Origin: Bacteroidia bacterium
Lineage (GTDB): Bacteria > Bacteroidota > Bacteroidia > Flavobacteriales > Flavobacteriaceae
Assembly: GCA_030432635.1 (NCBI GenBank)
Contig: JAUIMB010000008.1
Coordinates: forward strand, 114,422-178,421
Direction of reading: 5' to 3'
Length of the DNA: 64,000 nucleotides
The notes under the pieces are model-generated. The model had not been told where the DNA came from. It did no database searches and saw only the letters and a list, made by a program, of their open reading frames with translations. Below, in pieces: positions 8,305 to 16,505 of the stretch; positions within the stretch are counted from its first letter, which is position 1; each line of letters opens with the position of its first letter. The position numbers and the translations under genes were made by a program.

Positions 8305-9464
8305 GAATTGGTGTCTGTTTCAACAAAAGTAGTAAGTAGCTCTAAAACTTTTGTGATTTCTGCTTTGGAATTATAGCAGTGAATACAAAACCGCAAGCGT
8401 TCTTTCCCTTTCGGAACGGTAGGTGAGAGAATGGCTTTAACATCAAAACCATCGGTTTTTAGTAGTTCGGAAATGAGCTTAACCTTTTTATTTCCAGAGA
8501 TAATACAAGATTGTATTGCTGAATCACTTTTGATGAAATGGTCTTCTAGCTGAAGACGAGACACTTCCGATTTAAAGTAAGCAATGGTATGATGAAGATG
8601 ACTTAAACTTGAAGTGTTTTCGAGGTTTTGATTGTGTAAGGCGTTATACACTATTTTTATAGTCGCCAAACTGTGAGGTGAAAGAGCAGTAGTGTAAATA
8701 AACGGCCTTGAGAAGTTGATGAGATAATTACAAAGCTCATTAGAAGCCAGAACTGCTGCGCCATGACAGCCTAAGGCTTTTCCGAAGGTTACAATTCGTG
8801 CAAAAACATCAGTTTCGATGCCTAATTCTTGAATCATTCCGTAGCCTTTTTTACCAAAAACACCAACAGCATGTGCTTCATCAACTATAAGAAGGGCATT
8901 ATATGATTTGCAAATTTGTGTAAGTTTCTTGAGTTCTGGGATGTCACCATCCATAGAAAACACAGATTCGGTAACCACATAGATTGTAGCGTCTCCGAAA
9001 TCTTTTTGAAGTAAACTTTTTAAATGAGACAAGTCATTATGTCGAAATTTATAAGTCTTGGCAAGACTCATTCCAATACCATCACGTATGGACGCATGGC
9101 AATATTCATCATAAAGTACAACGTCATTACGTTGAGGCACACAAGAAAGGACACCAATATTCGCAGTATAACCAGAATTGAATATGAGCGCACTTTCCGA
9201 ATTGTGAAACTTACTGATTTGAAGTTCTACATCTTGATATAAGTGATGGTTTCCAGACAATAGCCGAGATCCTGTACTTCCGTTTTTTACAAGGTGTTTT
9301 TCTTTTAGGTATTGAAGCGTTTGTTCTTGAATGGTTTGGGATGCGGCAAAACCTAAATAATCATTTGATGAAAAATCAATGAGGTTTTCTTGAATACCTA
9401 ACCGACGTAAAGCACCATTTTTGTTGCGATTGTTGAGTTTGTATTGAAGTTTTTCAGGAAGCAT
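8301..9464 (-). CDS. bioF: 8-amino-7-oxononanoate synthase
   Basis: 387 residues; alpha-oxoamine synthase that condenses a pimeloyl thioester with L-alanine to make KAPA. Motifs: FSSNDYLGFA (31-40), NGSTGSRLLSGNH (61-73), the PLP-stacking His in YDEYCHASIRDG (H123), DEAHAVGVFG (195-204) and the PLP lysine K229 in IVTFGKALGCHGA. Family members include 2-amino-3-ketobutyrate CoA ligase, but adjacency to bioD and bioA decides for BioF. The start at 9464 lies 4 nt after the stop of the preceding membrane-protein gene. Confidence 0.95.
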   Translation of the reverse strand: MLPEKLQYKLNNRNKNGALRRLGIQENLIDFSSNDYLGFAASQTIQEQTLQYLKEKHLVKNGSTGSRLLSGNHHLYQDVELQISKFHNSESALIFNSGYTANIGVLSCVPQRNDVVLYDEYCHASIRDGIGMSLAKTYKFRHNDLSHLKSLLQKDFGDATIYVVTESVFSMDGDIPELKKLTQICKSYNALLIVDEAHAVGVFGKKGYGMIQELGIETDVFARIVTFGKALGCHGAAVLASNELCNYLINFSRPFIYTTALSPHSLATIKIVYNALHNQNLENTSSLSHLHHTIAYFKSEVSRLQLEDHFIKSDSAIQSCIISGNKKVKLISELLKTDGFDVKAILSPTVPKGKERLRFCIHCYNSKAEITKVLELLTTFVETDTNS

Positions 9465-9467
9465 GAA

Positions 9468-9995
9468 TTAATCAATGTAGACAAGTTCTCCTTTTTTTCT
9501 CAAAATGTCCTTATCAACCCATTTGAAATCATTCTTTTCGGTAGCGTCCAAAAGATCAATCAATAGGGCGTCTGCGATGTGGGATGCAACATTAAAAGCA
9601 TCCTTTATGTCCTTGGTTTTATAAACGGTTAGTTTTTTGTTGTTTTGATGGAATAAGTTGAGCACAATAATAGGAAAGCTGTTGGAGGTTTCAGCTGTAA
9701 GTGCCCGAACTGTAATGTCTTCAGTAGTGTTGAATACAGAAACATATTCAGGCGATTTCAAGGCTTGCCATTTGCCAAAGCAAAATCCCATCAAGATATT
9801 GAGTTTTCTATACTGATTGGCTTCCAGGTCAATTTCAGATCCATCCGATTTGAGCATCATAAATCCGAAAAGCAATGGAACCAATCCGTAAATATTCAAG
9901 GAAATAAGTCCGAATAGACCTACACCCAAACCGGCAATACCTATAACCACTTTCCAAGACGGTATTTTTCTTATGTACTTAATTTTGGATTCCAT
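9468..9995 (-). CDS. Hypothetical protein with two N-terminal membrane segments
   Basis: 175 residues from the chosen ATG (9993-9995). The hydrophobic stretch at about 15-45 (VVIGIAGLGVGLFGLI... VPLLFGFMML) forms one or two membrane helices; the rest is a soluble alpha/beta-like domain, ending in KKGELVYID. I do not recognise a family. A longer reading starting from TTG at 10043 is possible, but a TATATTTG promoter box lies at 10001-10008, inside that extension, so the internal ATG is better. It ends 4 nt before bioF and is probably the first gene of the biotin transcript; whether it has any biotin role is unknown. Confidence 0.7.
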   Translation of the reverse strand: MESKIKYIRKIPSWKVVIGIAGLGVGLFGLISLNIYGLVPLLFGFMMLKSDGSEIDLEANQYRKLNILMGFCFGKWQALKSPEYVSVFNTTEDITVRALTAETSNSFPIIVLNLFHQNNKKLTVYKTKDIKDAFNVASHIADALLIDLLDATEKNDFKWVDKDILRKKGELVYID

Positions 9996-10000
9996 GACTG

Positions 10001-10008
10001 CAAATATA
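10001..10008 (-). promoter_or_regulatory. -7 box at the head of the biotin block
   Basis: Minus strand TATATTTG, ending 5 nt before the ATG at 9995. With initiation normally 5-8 nt past this element, the mRNA would be leaderless or nearly so. No spaced TTG was found. It faces the divergent DUF2975 promoter about 70 nt away. Confidence 0.45.
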
Positions 10009-10075
10009 ACCAATGAAATATGGAAAGCGTGTTTTTTAGCCAATGATAAATTTATCTTTTTTAAATAAAAAATTA

Positions 10076-10103
10076 TTGTTTGTCAATAATTTTTATATAT
10101 TTG
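10076..10103 (+). promoter_or_regulatory. Promoter of the DUF2975/HTH pair
   Basis: TTG (10076-10078), 17 nt, TATATTTG (10096-10103): a complete Bacteroidota -33/-7 promoter. The predicted start of transcription falls inside the palindrome that begins at the very next base (10104-10120). Confidence 0.75.
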
Positions 10104-10120
10104 TTATCGTAAAACGATAA
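10104..10120. promoter_or_regulatory. Probable operator: 17-bp perfect palindrome over the transcription start
   Basis: TTATCGT-AAA-ACGATAA, perfect 7-bp arms with a 3-bp centre, directly abutting the -7 box and ending 4 nt before the ATG of the DUF2975 gene. Its position would block initiation. The natural candidate to bind it is the small HTH protein encoded second in the same operon, giving autoregulation. Confidence 0.7.
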
Positions 10121-10124
10121 TAAA

Positions 10125-10649
10125 ATGAAAACAAAACGAATTTTCAATGTGATGAATGTCATCACGTGGATTGTATTTATTGGCTATTGTATTAAAGCAG
10201 GATCTATAGTGATGGTATCTTTAATAAGTCTTTCGGGTAATAAAAATGCCACTGAAAACCTTTATTTAGGGATGAATCTCTCAACCCTATATGAGTTTAG
10301 TATGAATCATTTTATATTAGTTACAATCCTATTAATTGCGATGGCTAGTTTAAGTGCCTATTTGTTTTACCTTTTGATTAAGGTTTTTAGGCAGTTGGAT
10401 TTGAACCAACCTTTTAAAGCTCGAGTAATACAGCTCATCTTTAGAATGAGTACTGTGGCCTTGGTCATTGGAATTGTTGGTTTAGTTGCCAATTCGTACA
10501 CACATTGGTTGCGAACCCAAGTATTCTTTACCCAATTGGATATAGGAAATACATCGGCTTATTTTTTTATGGCTGGTGTGGTTTTTATCATTGCCACGTT
10601 ATTTAAACGCGCCATGGATATACAACAAGAAAACGAATTAACCATTTAG
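10125..10649 (+). CDS. DUF2975 membrane protein
   Basis: 174 residues with four hydrophobic segments (about 10-32, 58-85, 104-126 and 143-162) and few charged residues between them, the architecture of DUF2975 integral membrane proteins. Function is unknown. DUF2975 genes are regularly paired with a downstream YozG-type HTH regulator, as here; the next ATG follows the stop by 1 nt. Transcription starts from the strong promoter/operator just upstream. Whether the pair acts as a sensor, immunity or antitoxin-like unit is not established. Confidence 0.85.
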   Translation: MKTKRIFNVMNVITWIVFIGYCIKAGSIVMVSLISLSGNKNATENLYLGMNLSTLYEFSMNHFILVTILLIAMASLSAYLFYLLIKVFRQLDLNQPFKARVIQLIFRMSTVALVIGIVGLVANSYTHWLRTQVFFTQLDIGNTSAYFFMAGVVFIIATLFKRAMDIQQENELTI

Positions 10650-10650
10650 T

Positions 10651-10857
10651 ATGCCGATAATAGTCAATTTGGATGTCATGCTTGCCAAGCGGAAAATGAA
10701 GAGCAATGAACTTGCAGATATCATAGGAATCACCACGGCAAATTTATCAATTTTGAAAACAGGAAAAGCTAAAGCCATTCGATTTTCAACTTTGGAAGCG
10801 ATTTGTGACGCTTTAGATTGCCAGCCTGCCGATATTTTAGAGTATGTAGAAAACTGA
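10651..10857 (+). CDS. YozG-like Cro/Xre-family HTH regulator
   Basis: 68 residues consisting almost entirely of an HTH_26/Xre DNA-binding domain: VMLAKRKMKSNELADIIGIT then the recognition helix TTANLSILKTGKA and a third helix TLEAICDALDCQPADIL. It starts 1 nt after the DUF2975 stop and is translationally linked to it. The likely target is the TTATCGT/ACGATAA palindrome at 10104-10120, so it probably represses its own operon. An antisense ORF over this gene is a shadow. Confidence 0.9.
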   Translation: MPIIVNLDVMLAKRKMKSNELADIIGITTANLSILKTGKAKAIRFSTLEAICDALDCQPADILEYVEN

Positions 10858-10983
10858 ATATAGACGTTTGTCGTTAATTTCTGATTATGAAGCACTGGTT
10901 GTTTCAAGCGTATGATTATCAAAAGCAAAATTTTAAGTTTTTCTAGATGCAAAAAAGCGACGGTCTTTGTATTTTTATAGTGT

Positions 10984-12270
10984 ATGTATGCTTTGGTCGA
11001 TTGCAATAATTTTTATACTTCATGTGAACGGGTTTTTGACCCTAATCTAGAAGGGCAGCCAGTTGCTATTTTGAGCAATAATGATGGCTGTGTCATTTCT
11101 ATGAGTGATGAGGCTAAAGTATTACAGCTTCCTTTTGGTGCACCTATTTTTAAATGGGAAGGTTTCTGTAAGGCAAACGATATAAAAGTACTGTCATCCA
11201 ATTACCCATTATATGGTGATATGAGCAATCGCGTGATGAAAATATTAGAACAGTTTACACCAGATGTTGAAGTGTATAGTATTGATGAGGCGTTTCTTCA
11301 GTTTAGAGGGTTTGGTGATAATTCGCAAATGCTTCAAAGTGCAAAAGGATTTGATTTTGAAGATTACGGAAATCAAATTAGAAAGCGTATTCTAAAATGG
11401 ACAGGCATTCCAACGTGTGTTGGTGTTGCTCCGACCAAGGCTTTAAGTAAAGTGGCGAATAAAGTGGCGCGAAAATTTCCGAAAGAAACGAAAGGTGTAT
11501 ATGTTATAGATTCGGAAGTCAAAAGAATAAAAGCCTTAAAATGGATTAAAATAGGAGATGTTTGGGGAATTGGTCATGGTTTGAAAAAACGCCTAAGAGC
11601 TAAAGGTTGTAAGACTGCTTATGACTTTACCCAATTATCTGATCATTGGGTTCGTAATACCTTTTCCATTACCGAATGGAAGCTGAAGAAAGATTTGGAA
11701 GGTGACCCCAAGATTTTACTCGATGAACCAAAAAATAAGCGAGCAATCGCAACTACTAGAAGTTTTGAATATACATATTCAGATATAGATAACATTAAAG
11801 AGCGCATCTCTACATTTGCTGCGAGTTGTGCCGAAAAACTGCGTAAACAAGGATCGAGTTGCCATGTCATAATTGTCATGTTAAGCAGTGACAGACATAA
11901 AAAGGATACGGAACAATATCGTGCTAGTAAAAGTATAAGCTTATCATATCCAACAAGTTCATCTTTGATTATAAGCAACTGTGCTGTTGATGCGGTAAAG
12001 TCTATTTTTAAAGAAGGAATAAAGTATAAGCGAGCAGGTGTTATTGTTACAGGTTTAGTACCAACTAATAATCATCAATTGCACTTGTTTGATGCGGAAA
12101 ACCCGAAACATCTACCTTTGATGAAATCAATAGATAGCTTAAATACAAAATATAAGAGCCATAAAATTAAATTAGGCAACCAAGATTTAAAACGTACATG
12201 GAAAATGCGTCAAGAACGGCTATCGCCTAGGTATACCACAAATATTAAAGACATTATTGTAGTAAAATGA
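10984..12270 (+). CDS. umuC: Y-family DNA polymerase, UmuC subunit of Pol V-like enzyme
   Basis: 428 residues. Catalytic carboxylates are D6 (MYALVDCNNF) and D101/E102 in YSIDEAFLQF. The thumb/helix-hairpin-helix region (GIGHGLKKRLRAKG) and the little-finger domain follow (about residues 240-350), with the UmuC-specific C-terminal domain after that. It performs error-prone translesion synthesis. The stop overlaps the umuD start by 4 nt (ATGA at 12267-12270). The order C before D is the reverse of the E. coli operon. I could not identify a LexA-type box in the 126-nt upstream gap. Confidence 0.95.
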   Translation: MYALVDCNNFYTSCERVFDPNLEGQPVAILSNNDGCVISMSDEAKVLQLPFGAPIFKWEGFCKANDIKVLSSNYPLYGDMSNRVMKILEQFTPDVEVYSIDEAFLQFRGFGDNSQMLQSAKGFDFEDYGNQIRKRILKWTGIPTCVGVAPTKALSKVANKVARKFPKETKGVYVIDSEVKRIKALKWIKIGDVWGIGHGLKKRLRAKGCKTAYDFTQLSDHWVRNTFSITEWKLKKDLEGDPKILLDEPKNKRAIATTRSFEYTYSDIDNIKERISTFAASCAEKLRKQGSSCHVIIVMLSSDRHKKDTEQYRASKSISLSYPTSSSLIISNCAVDAVKSIFKEGIKYKRAGVIVTGLVPTNNHQLHLFDAENPKHLPLMKSIDSLNTKYKSHKIKLGNQDLKRTWKMRQERLSPRYTTNIKDIIVVK

Positions 12271-12707
12271 AATTAAATAGTATAGGAGACTTAACTTTTT
12301 TTGTGCCTGAAGTTATTGAAAGTGCTGCTGCCCAGTTATTTGATACAGGGATTCCAGCAGGCTTCCCGTCACCAGCAGATGACTTTAAAGAGCAAAGACT
12401 ATCGTTAGACGAAGAGTTGGTTAAAAATAAGGAGGCGACTTTTTATGCACGCGTAAGCGGACAATCTATGATTGGAGCAGGTATCGAGGATAACGATCTG
12501 CTAGTTATCGATAGGAGTTTAGAGCCTAGGAATAATAAAATAGCGGTTTGTTTTTTGGATGGAGAGTTTACAGTAAAGCGTCTTAGGGTCTCTGATGGAG
12601 AAGTTTGGTTGCAACCCGAGAACCCTAATTATCCAATTATAAAAATAACAGAGGATAATAATTTTATGATTTGGGGCATTGTAACAAATGTGATTAAAAA
12701 GGTATGA
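12267..12707 (+). CDS. umuD: UmuD-like S24 autoprotease
   Basis: 146 residues. The likely self-cleavage site is A31-G32 in IPAGFPSPADD, matching the CGFPSPAAD site of E. coli UmuD. The catalytic Ser/Lys dyad is S67 (VSGQSM) and K104 (EFTVKRL). After RecA-stimulated self-cleavage it would form UmuD'2, which binds UmuC to make a mutagenic polymerase. The N-terminus shows no DNA-binding domain, so it is UmuD rather than LexA. It is followed by a bidirectional terminator at 12721-12744. Confidence 0.95.
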   Translation: MKLNSIGDLTFFVPEVIESAAAQLFDTGIPAGFPSPADDFKEQRLSLDEELVKNKEATFYARVSGQSMIGAGIEDNDLLVIDRSLEPRNNKIAVCFLDGEFTVKRLRVSDGEVWLQPENPNYPIIKITEDNNFMIWGIVTNVIKKV

Positions 12708-12720
12708 CTTAAATAAAAAA

Positions 12721-12744
12721 AGCACCAAACTCGTGTTTGATGCT
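12721..12744. terminator. Bidirectional terminator between umuD and atpC
   Basis: 10-bp stem AGCACCAAAC/GTTTGATGCT with one mismatch and a TCGT loop. It is flanked by an A-run on the left and a T-run on the right, so it can end both the plus-strand umuCD and the minus-strand atpDC transcripts. Confidence 0.8.
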
Positions 12745-12770
12745 TTTTTCTTTTCATAAGGTGAAAGCGA

Positions 12771-13046
12771 TTAGTCTGCTAATACAATTACCTTATTATC
12801 TTTCATTTCGATTGTTCCAGAAGTAATCGGCAACCAAAAGCCTTTATCTGTTTTGTTAAATAAAGCCTCAACCTCTTCCTCTAAGGTAATGCTGCCTTTA
12901 ATTTTAACGTTACCTTCCTTTAGCAAGGAAATTACAGGTGCGTGATTGTTTAACATTTCAAATTCACCCATAACACCAGGAACTGTAACACTTGTTACTT
13001 CTCCACTAAATAAGGTTGCTTCTGGTGATACTATTTCTAAATACAT
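12771..13046 (-). CDS. atpC: F1Fo ATP synthase epsilon subunit, short form
   Basis: 91 residues covering only the N-terminal beta-sandwich domain (YLEIVSPEATLFSGEVTSV; GEFEMLNNHAPVI; LPITSGTIEMKDNKVIVLAD). The C-terminal two-helix domain, which inhibits ATP hydrolysis in E. coli, is absent. Short epsilons are usual in Bacteroidota. It couples the F1 rotor to the c-ring. It is co-transcribed 72 nt downstream of atpD; the rest of the synthase genes are not in this window. Confidence 0.95.
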   Translation of the reverse strand: MYLEIVSPEATLFSGEVTSVTVPGVMGEFEMLNNHAPVISLLKEGNVKIKGSITLEEEVEALFNKTDKGFWLPITSGTIEMKDNKVIVLAD

Positions 13047-13118
13047 ATCTTTTAGTGTTTAGTAGTCAGTAATTAGTGGTTTACTACCAACCCATTTACT
13101 ATATACTGCTTACTGTTT

Positions 13119-14630
<1,512 letters not shown>

Positions 14631-14708
14631 TTATGTATTTAATGTTTTGATTTTTATATTGAAAAGCCTTTGAGACCCAACCATATTGAGCACTTGGTTT
14701 TCGCGCTG

Positions 14709-14736
14709 CAAAGATATATCTTTTAATTGAAAACAA
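14709..14736 (-). promoter_or_regulatory. atpDC promoter
   Basis: Minus strand TTG (14734-14736), 17 nt, TATCTTTG (14709-14716) followed by C: a textbook Bacteroidota promoter. Transcription should start near 14702, about 75 nt upstream of the atpD ATG. Confidence 0.8.
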
Positions 14737-14768
14737 AAGTAATTTTTAAGCCTTTTTTATGCATAAAA

Positions 14769-14805
14769 AAACGCCTCTGTTTTGAAACTCAAAACAGAGG
14801 CGTTT
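14769..14805 (-). terminator. Terminator after the GDSL lipoprotein gene
   Basis: A perfect 16-bp stem (arms 14769-14784 and 14790-14805; core ACGCCTCTGTTTTG) with a 5-nt loop. On the minus strand it is followed by a T-run. It ends the TonB receptor/GDSL transcript before the atpDC promoter. Confidence 0.9.
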
Positions 14806-14827
14806 CCTCTTTAATTAAGGTTATTTC

Positions 14828-16483
14828 TTATTGCAATTCAGCGGAATAGTTTGTTTGGTAATCACCAATATCAACAAAGTTCCCTGAAGCTTCAAAATTC
14901 GAACCATAAGTTGCATCGATGGCTCTCATGAATTCATTAGCAATAAGAGCATATCCTCTTGCGGTAGGATGAACACCATCAAGGGAAAATGCACCTCCAA
15001 AAACAAGCGCATCGTTTAATAGCGTGTCTCCACTCATTATTCCTCCATTTGCTAATTGATTCAATAAGCTGTTTGCATCTACAAAAGCAAGTCCAGCTTG
15101 ACTAGCACTTGATGCAATAGTTGCATTAAAACCAGCTGTTGCTTGGGCAACTTCAGCTTGCTCACTAGGAAGTAATACCCATTCATCAGATAGAGGAAGG
15201 GATACTCCTTCAACTGAAAATTGTTCAGCTTGAGCGGCAGGCAACCCTTGGGTTCCTAAAAAGGCTACAAAGTCATCATTAACTGTTCCTATAACAGAAG
15301 CGCTGGTCAATACTAATAAGTCATTTGGCGTTGCTTGTCTAGCCTGTCCATACACAACTCCCAATAAAAAGGCCACTTGCGGAGCAGCTTCAGCAGGTAG
15401 TCCAAACGACTGTACAAATGCTGGAAACGCAGGGTTGTTATTGAAAACGTTTGTAATTTCAGCTGCCAAGTTTGGTAGACTTTCATCTTGAACAACAACA
15501 GGGTTAGACTCAGTTTCAGAAAACACAATACTGCGTTCAGGAACATTTAAAAAAGCAAAGACTTGGTTTAATTGTCCAAATAATCCATTTAAAGTTGGAA
15601 TTTGATCAACAAATTCTTGATTGTCAGGATCGGTTGGATCCAATGGATTATGAGGAACTGTTGTAAAATAAGGTATTGAGGTGACATCTGGAATATTCGC
15701 AACAACGCCCTGAGCACCTTGAGAGGTCAAGGCAGTAATTAAAGAATTGTAGGCAAAATCAAAAGTGCCTTGGTCTGTTAAAGCACCTGTTGCACCTCCA
15801 GATGTTGCATAACCAAGAACGTCATTATTCCCAATCCATAAAGAAAAAAACGTTGGCGATTGTGCCATTGCCAAATCCAAGATAGAAGCATCTGTATTCC
15901 CTGTAATCCTAATGGCATAAGGGTTGGCAGCTGCAGGGAAATTTGCTAAACTTCCATAACCTGGAGCGAGAAGGTGAAAACTAGCTGCACCAGGAACACC
16001 AAGGTTGTTAAAAGGTCCAGAAGGATATCCTGTAGCAAAATCTGTAGTTGACATTGCCATTGGGTTTACACTTTCCAATGGAACTGGTCCAGCACCACCA
16101 AACACTAATCTAGGCGCAAATAACCTATCGCCTGTCATTGGGTCTATAACTGGATTCCCTCCTAATAAAAGGCCTCCAACATTATCATTGGTTAATGGTT
16201 GTGTAAAGTTACCACCACCAACCAAGGCAAATTTTTGAGATAGGGTATTAGGAAATGAGTTTTCCTGTCCGGCAATAAAAAGCGCATTGTCCGTAAAACC
16301 AGCAGTCAATGAATTTCCTAATGCCACATAATTTGAAAAGTTTGCGGTACCTGCGGTTAATTCAGGTAAATCTTCGACCTCTGGATCGCTATTCAGTTCT
16401 CTGAAATCTTCTACGAGTTCATTATCGCAGGCTACCAAACTTAGGGTAAGTAATGATAGCAATATATATTTTAATCGTTTCAT
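14828..16483 (-). CDS. SGNH/GDSL-type lipolytic lipoprotein
   Basis: 551 residues. Signal peptide II with lipobox SLVAC; the lipidated residue is C19. The hydrolase signature is ALGNSLTAGF, with nucleophile S58 in GNSL rather than GDSL; block III is GNND (218-221) and the catalytic pair D502/H505 is in DGVHPTARGY. About 280 residues of extra sequence lie between these blocks, making it far larger than typical GDSL esterases. It should act on ester-linked lipids or acylated glycans at the outer membrane. It lies 22 nt downstream of the TonB receptor gene, so the pair probably handles import of one substrate class. Confidence 0.85.
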   Translation of the reverse strand: MKRLKYILLSLLTLSLVACDNELVEDFRELNSDPEVEDLPELTAGTANFSNYVALGNSLTAGFTDNALFIAGQENSFPNTLSQKFALVGGGNFTQPLTNDNVGGLLLGGNPVIDPMTGDRLFAPRLVFGGAGPVPLESVNPMAMSTTDFATGYPSGPFNNLGVPGAASFHLLAPGYGSLANFPAAANPYAIRITGNTDASILDLAMAQSPTFFSLWIGNNDVLGYATSGGATGALTDQGTFDFAYNSLITALTSQGAQGVVANIPDVTSIPYFTTVPHNPLDPTDPDNQEFVDQIPTLNGLFGQLNQVFAFLNVPERSIVFSETESNPVVVQDESLPNLAAEITNVFNNNPAFPAFVQSFGLPAEAAPQVAFLLGVVYGQARQATPNDLLVLTSASVIGTVNDDFVAFLGTQGLPAAQAEQFSVEGVSLPLSDEWVLLPSEQAEVAQATAGFNATIASSASQAGLAFVDANSLLNQLANGGIMSGDTLLNDALVFGGAFSLDGVHPTARGYALIANEFMRAIDATYGSNFEASGNFVDIGDYQTNYSAELQ

Positions 16484-16505
16484 TTTAATAATTTCTTTTC
16501 CGTTA

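Noticed and set aside
10638..11006. 122-codon minus-strand ORF over the HTH gene
   Set aside because: Antisense to a clear HTH domain and to the umuC start; no signal or domain.
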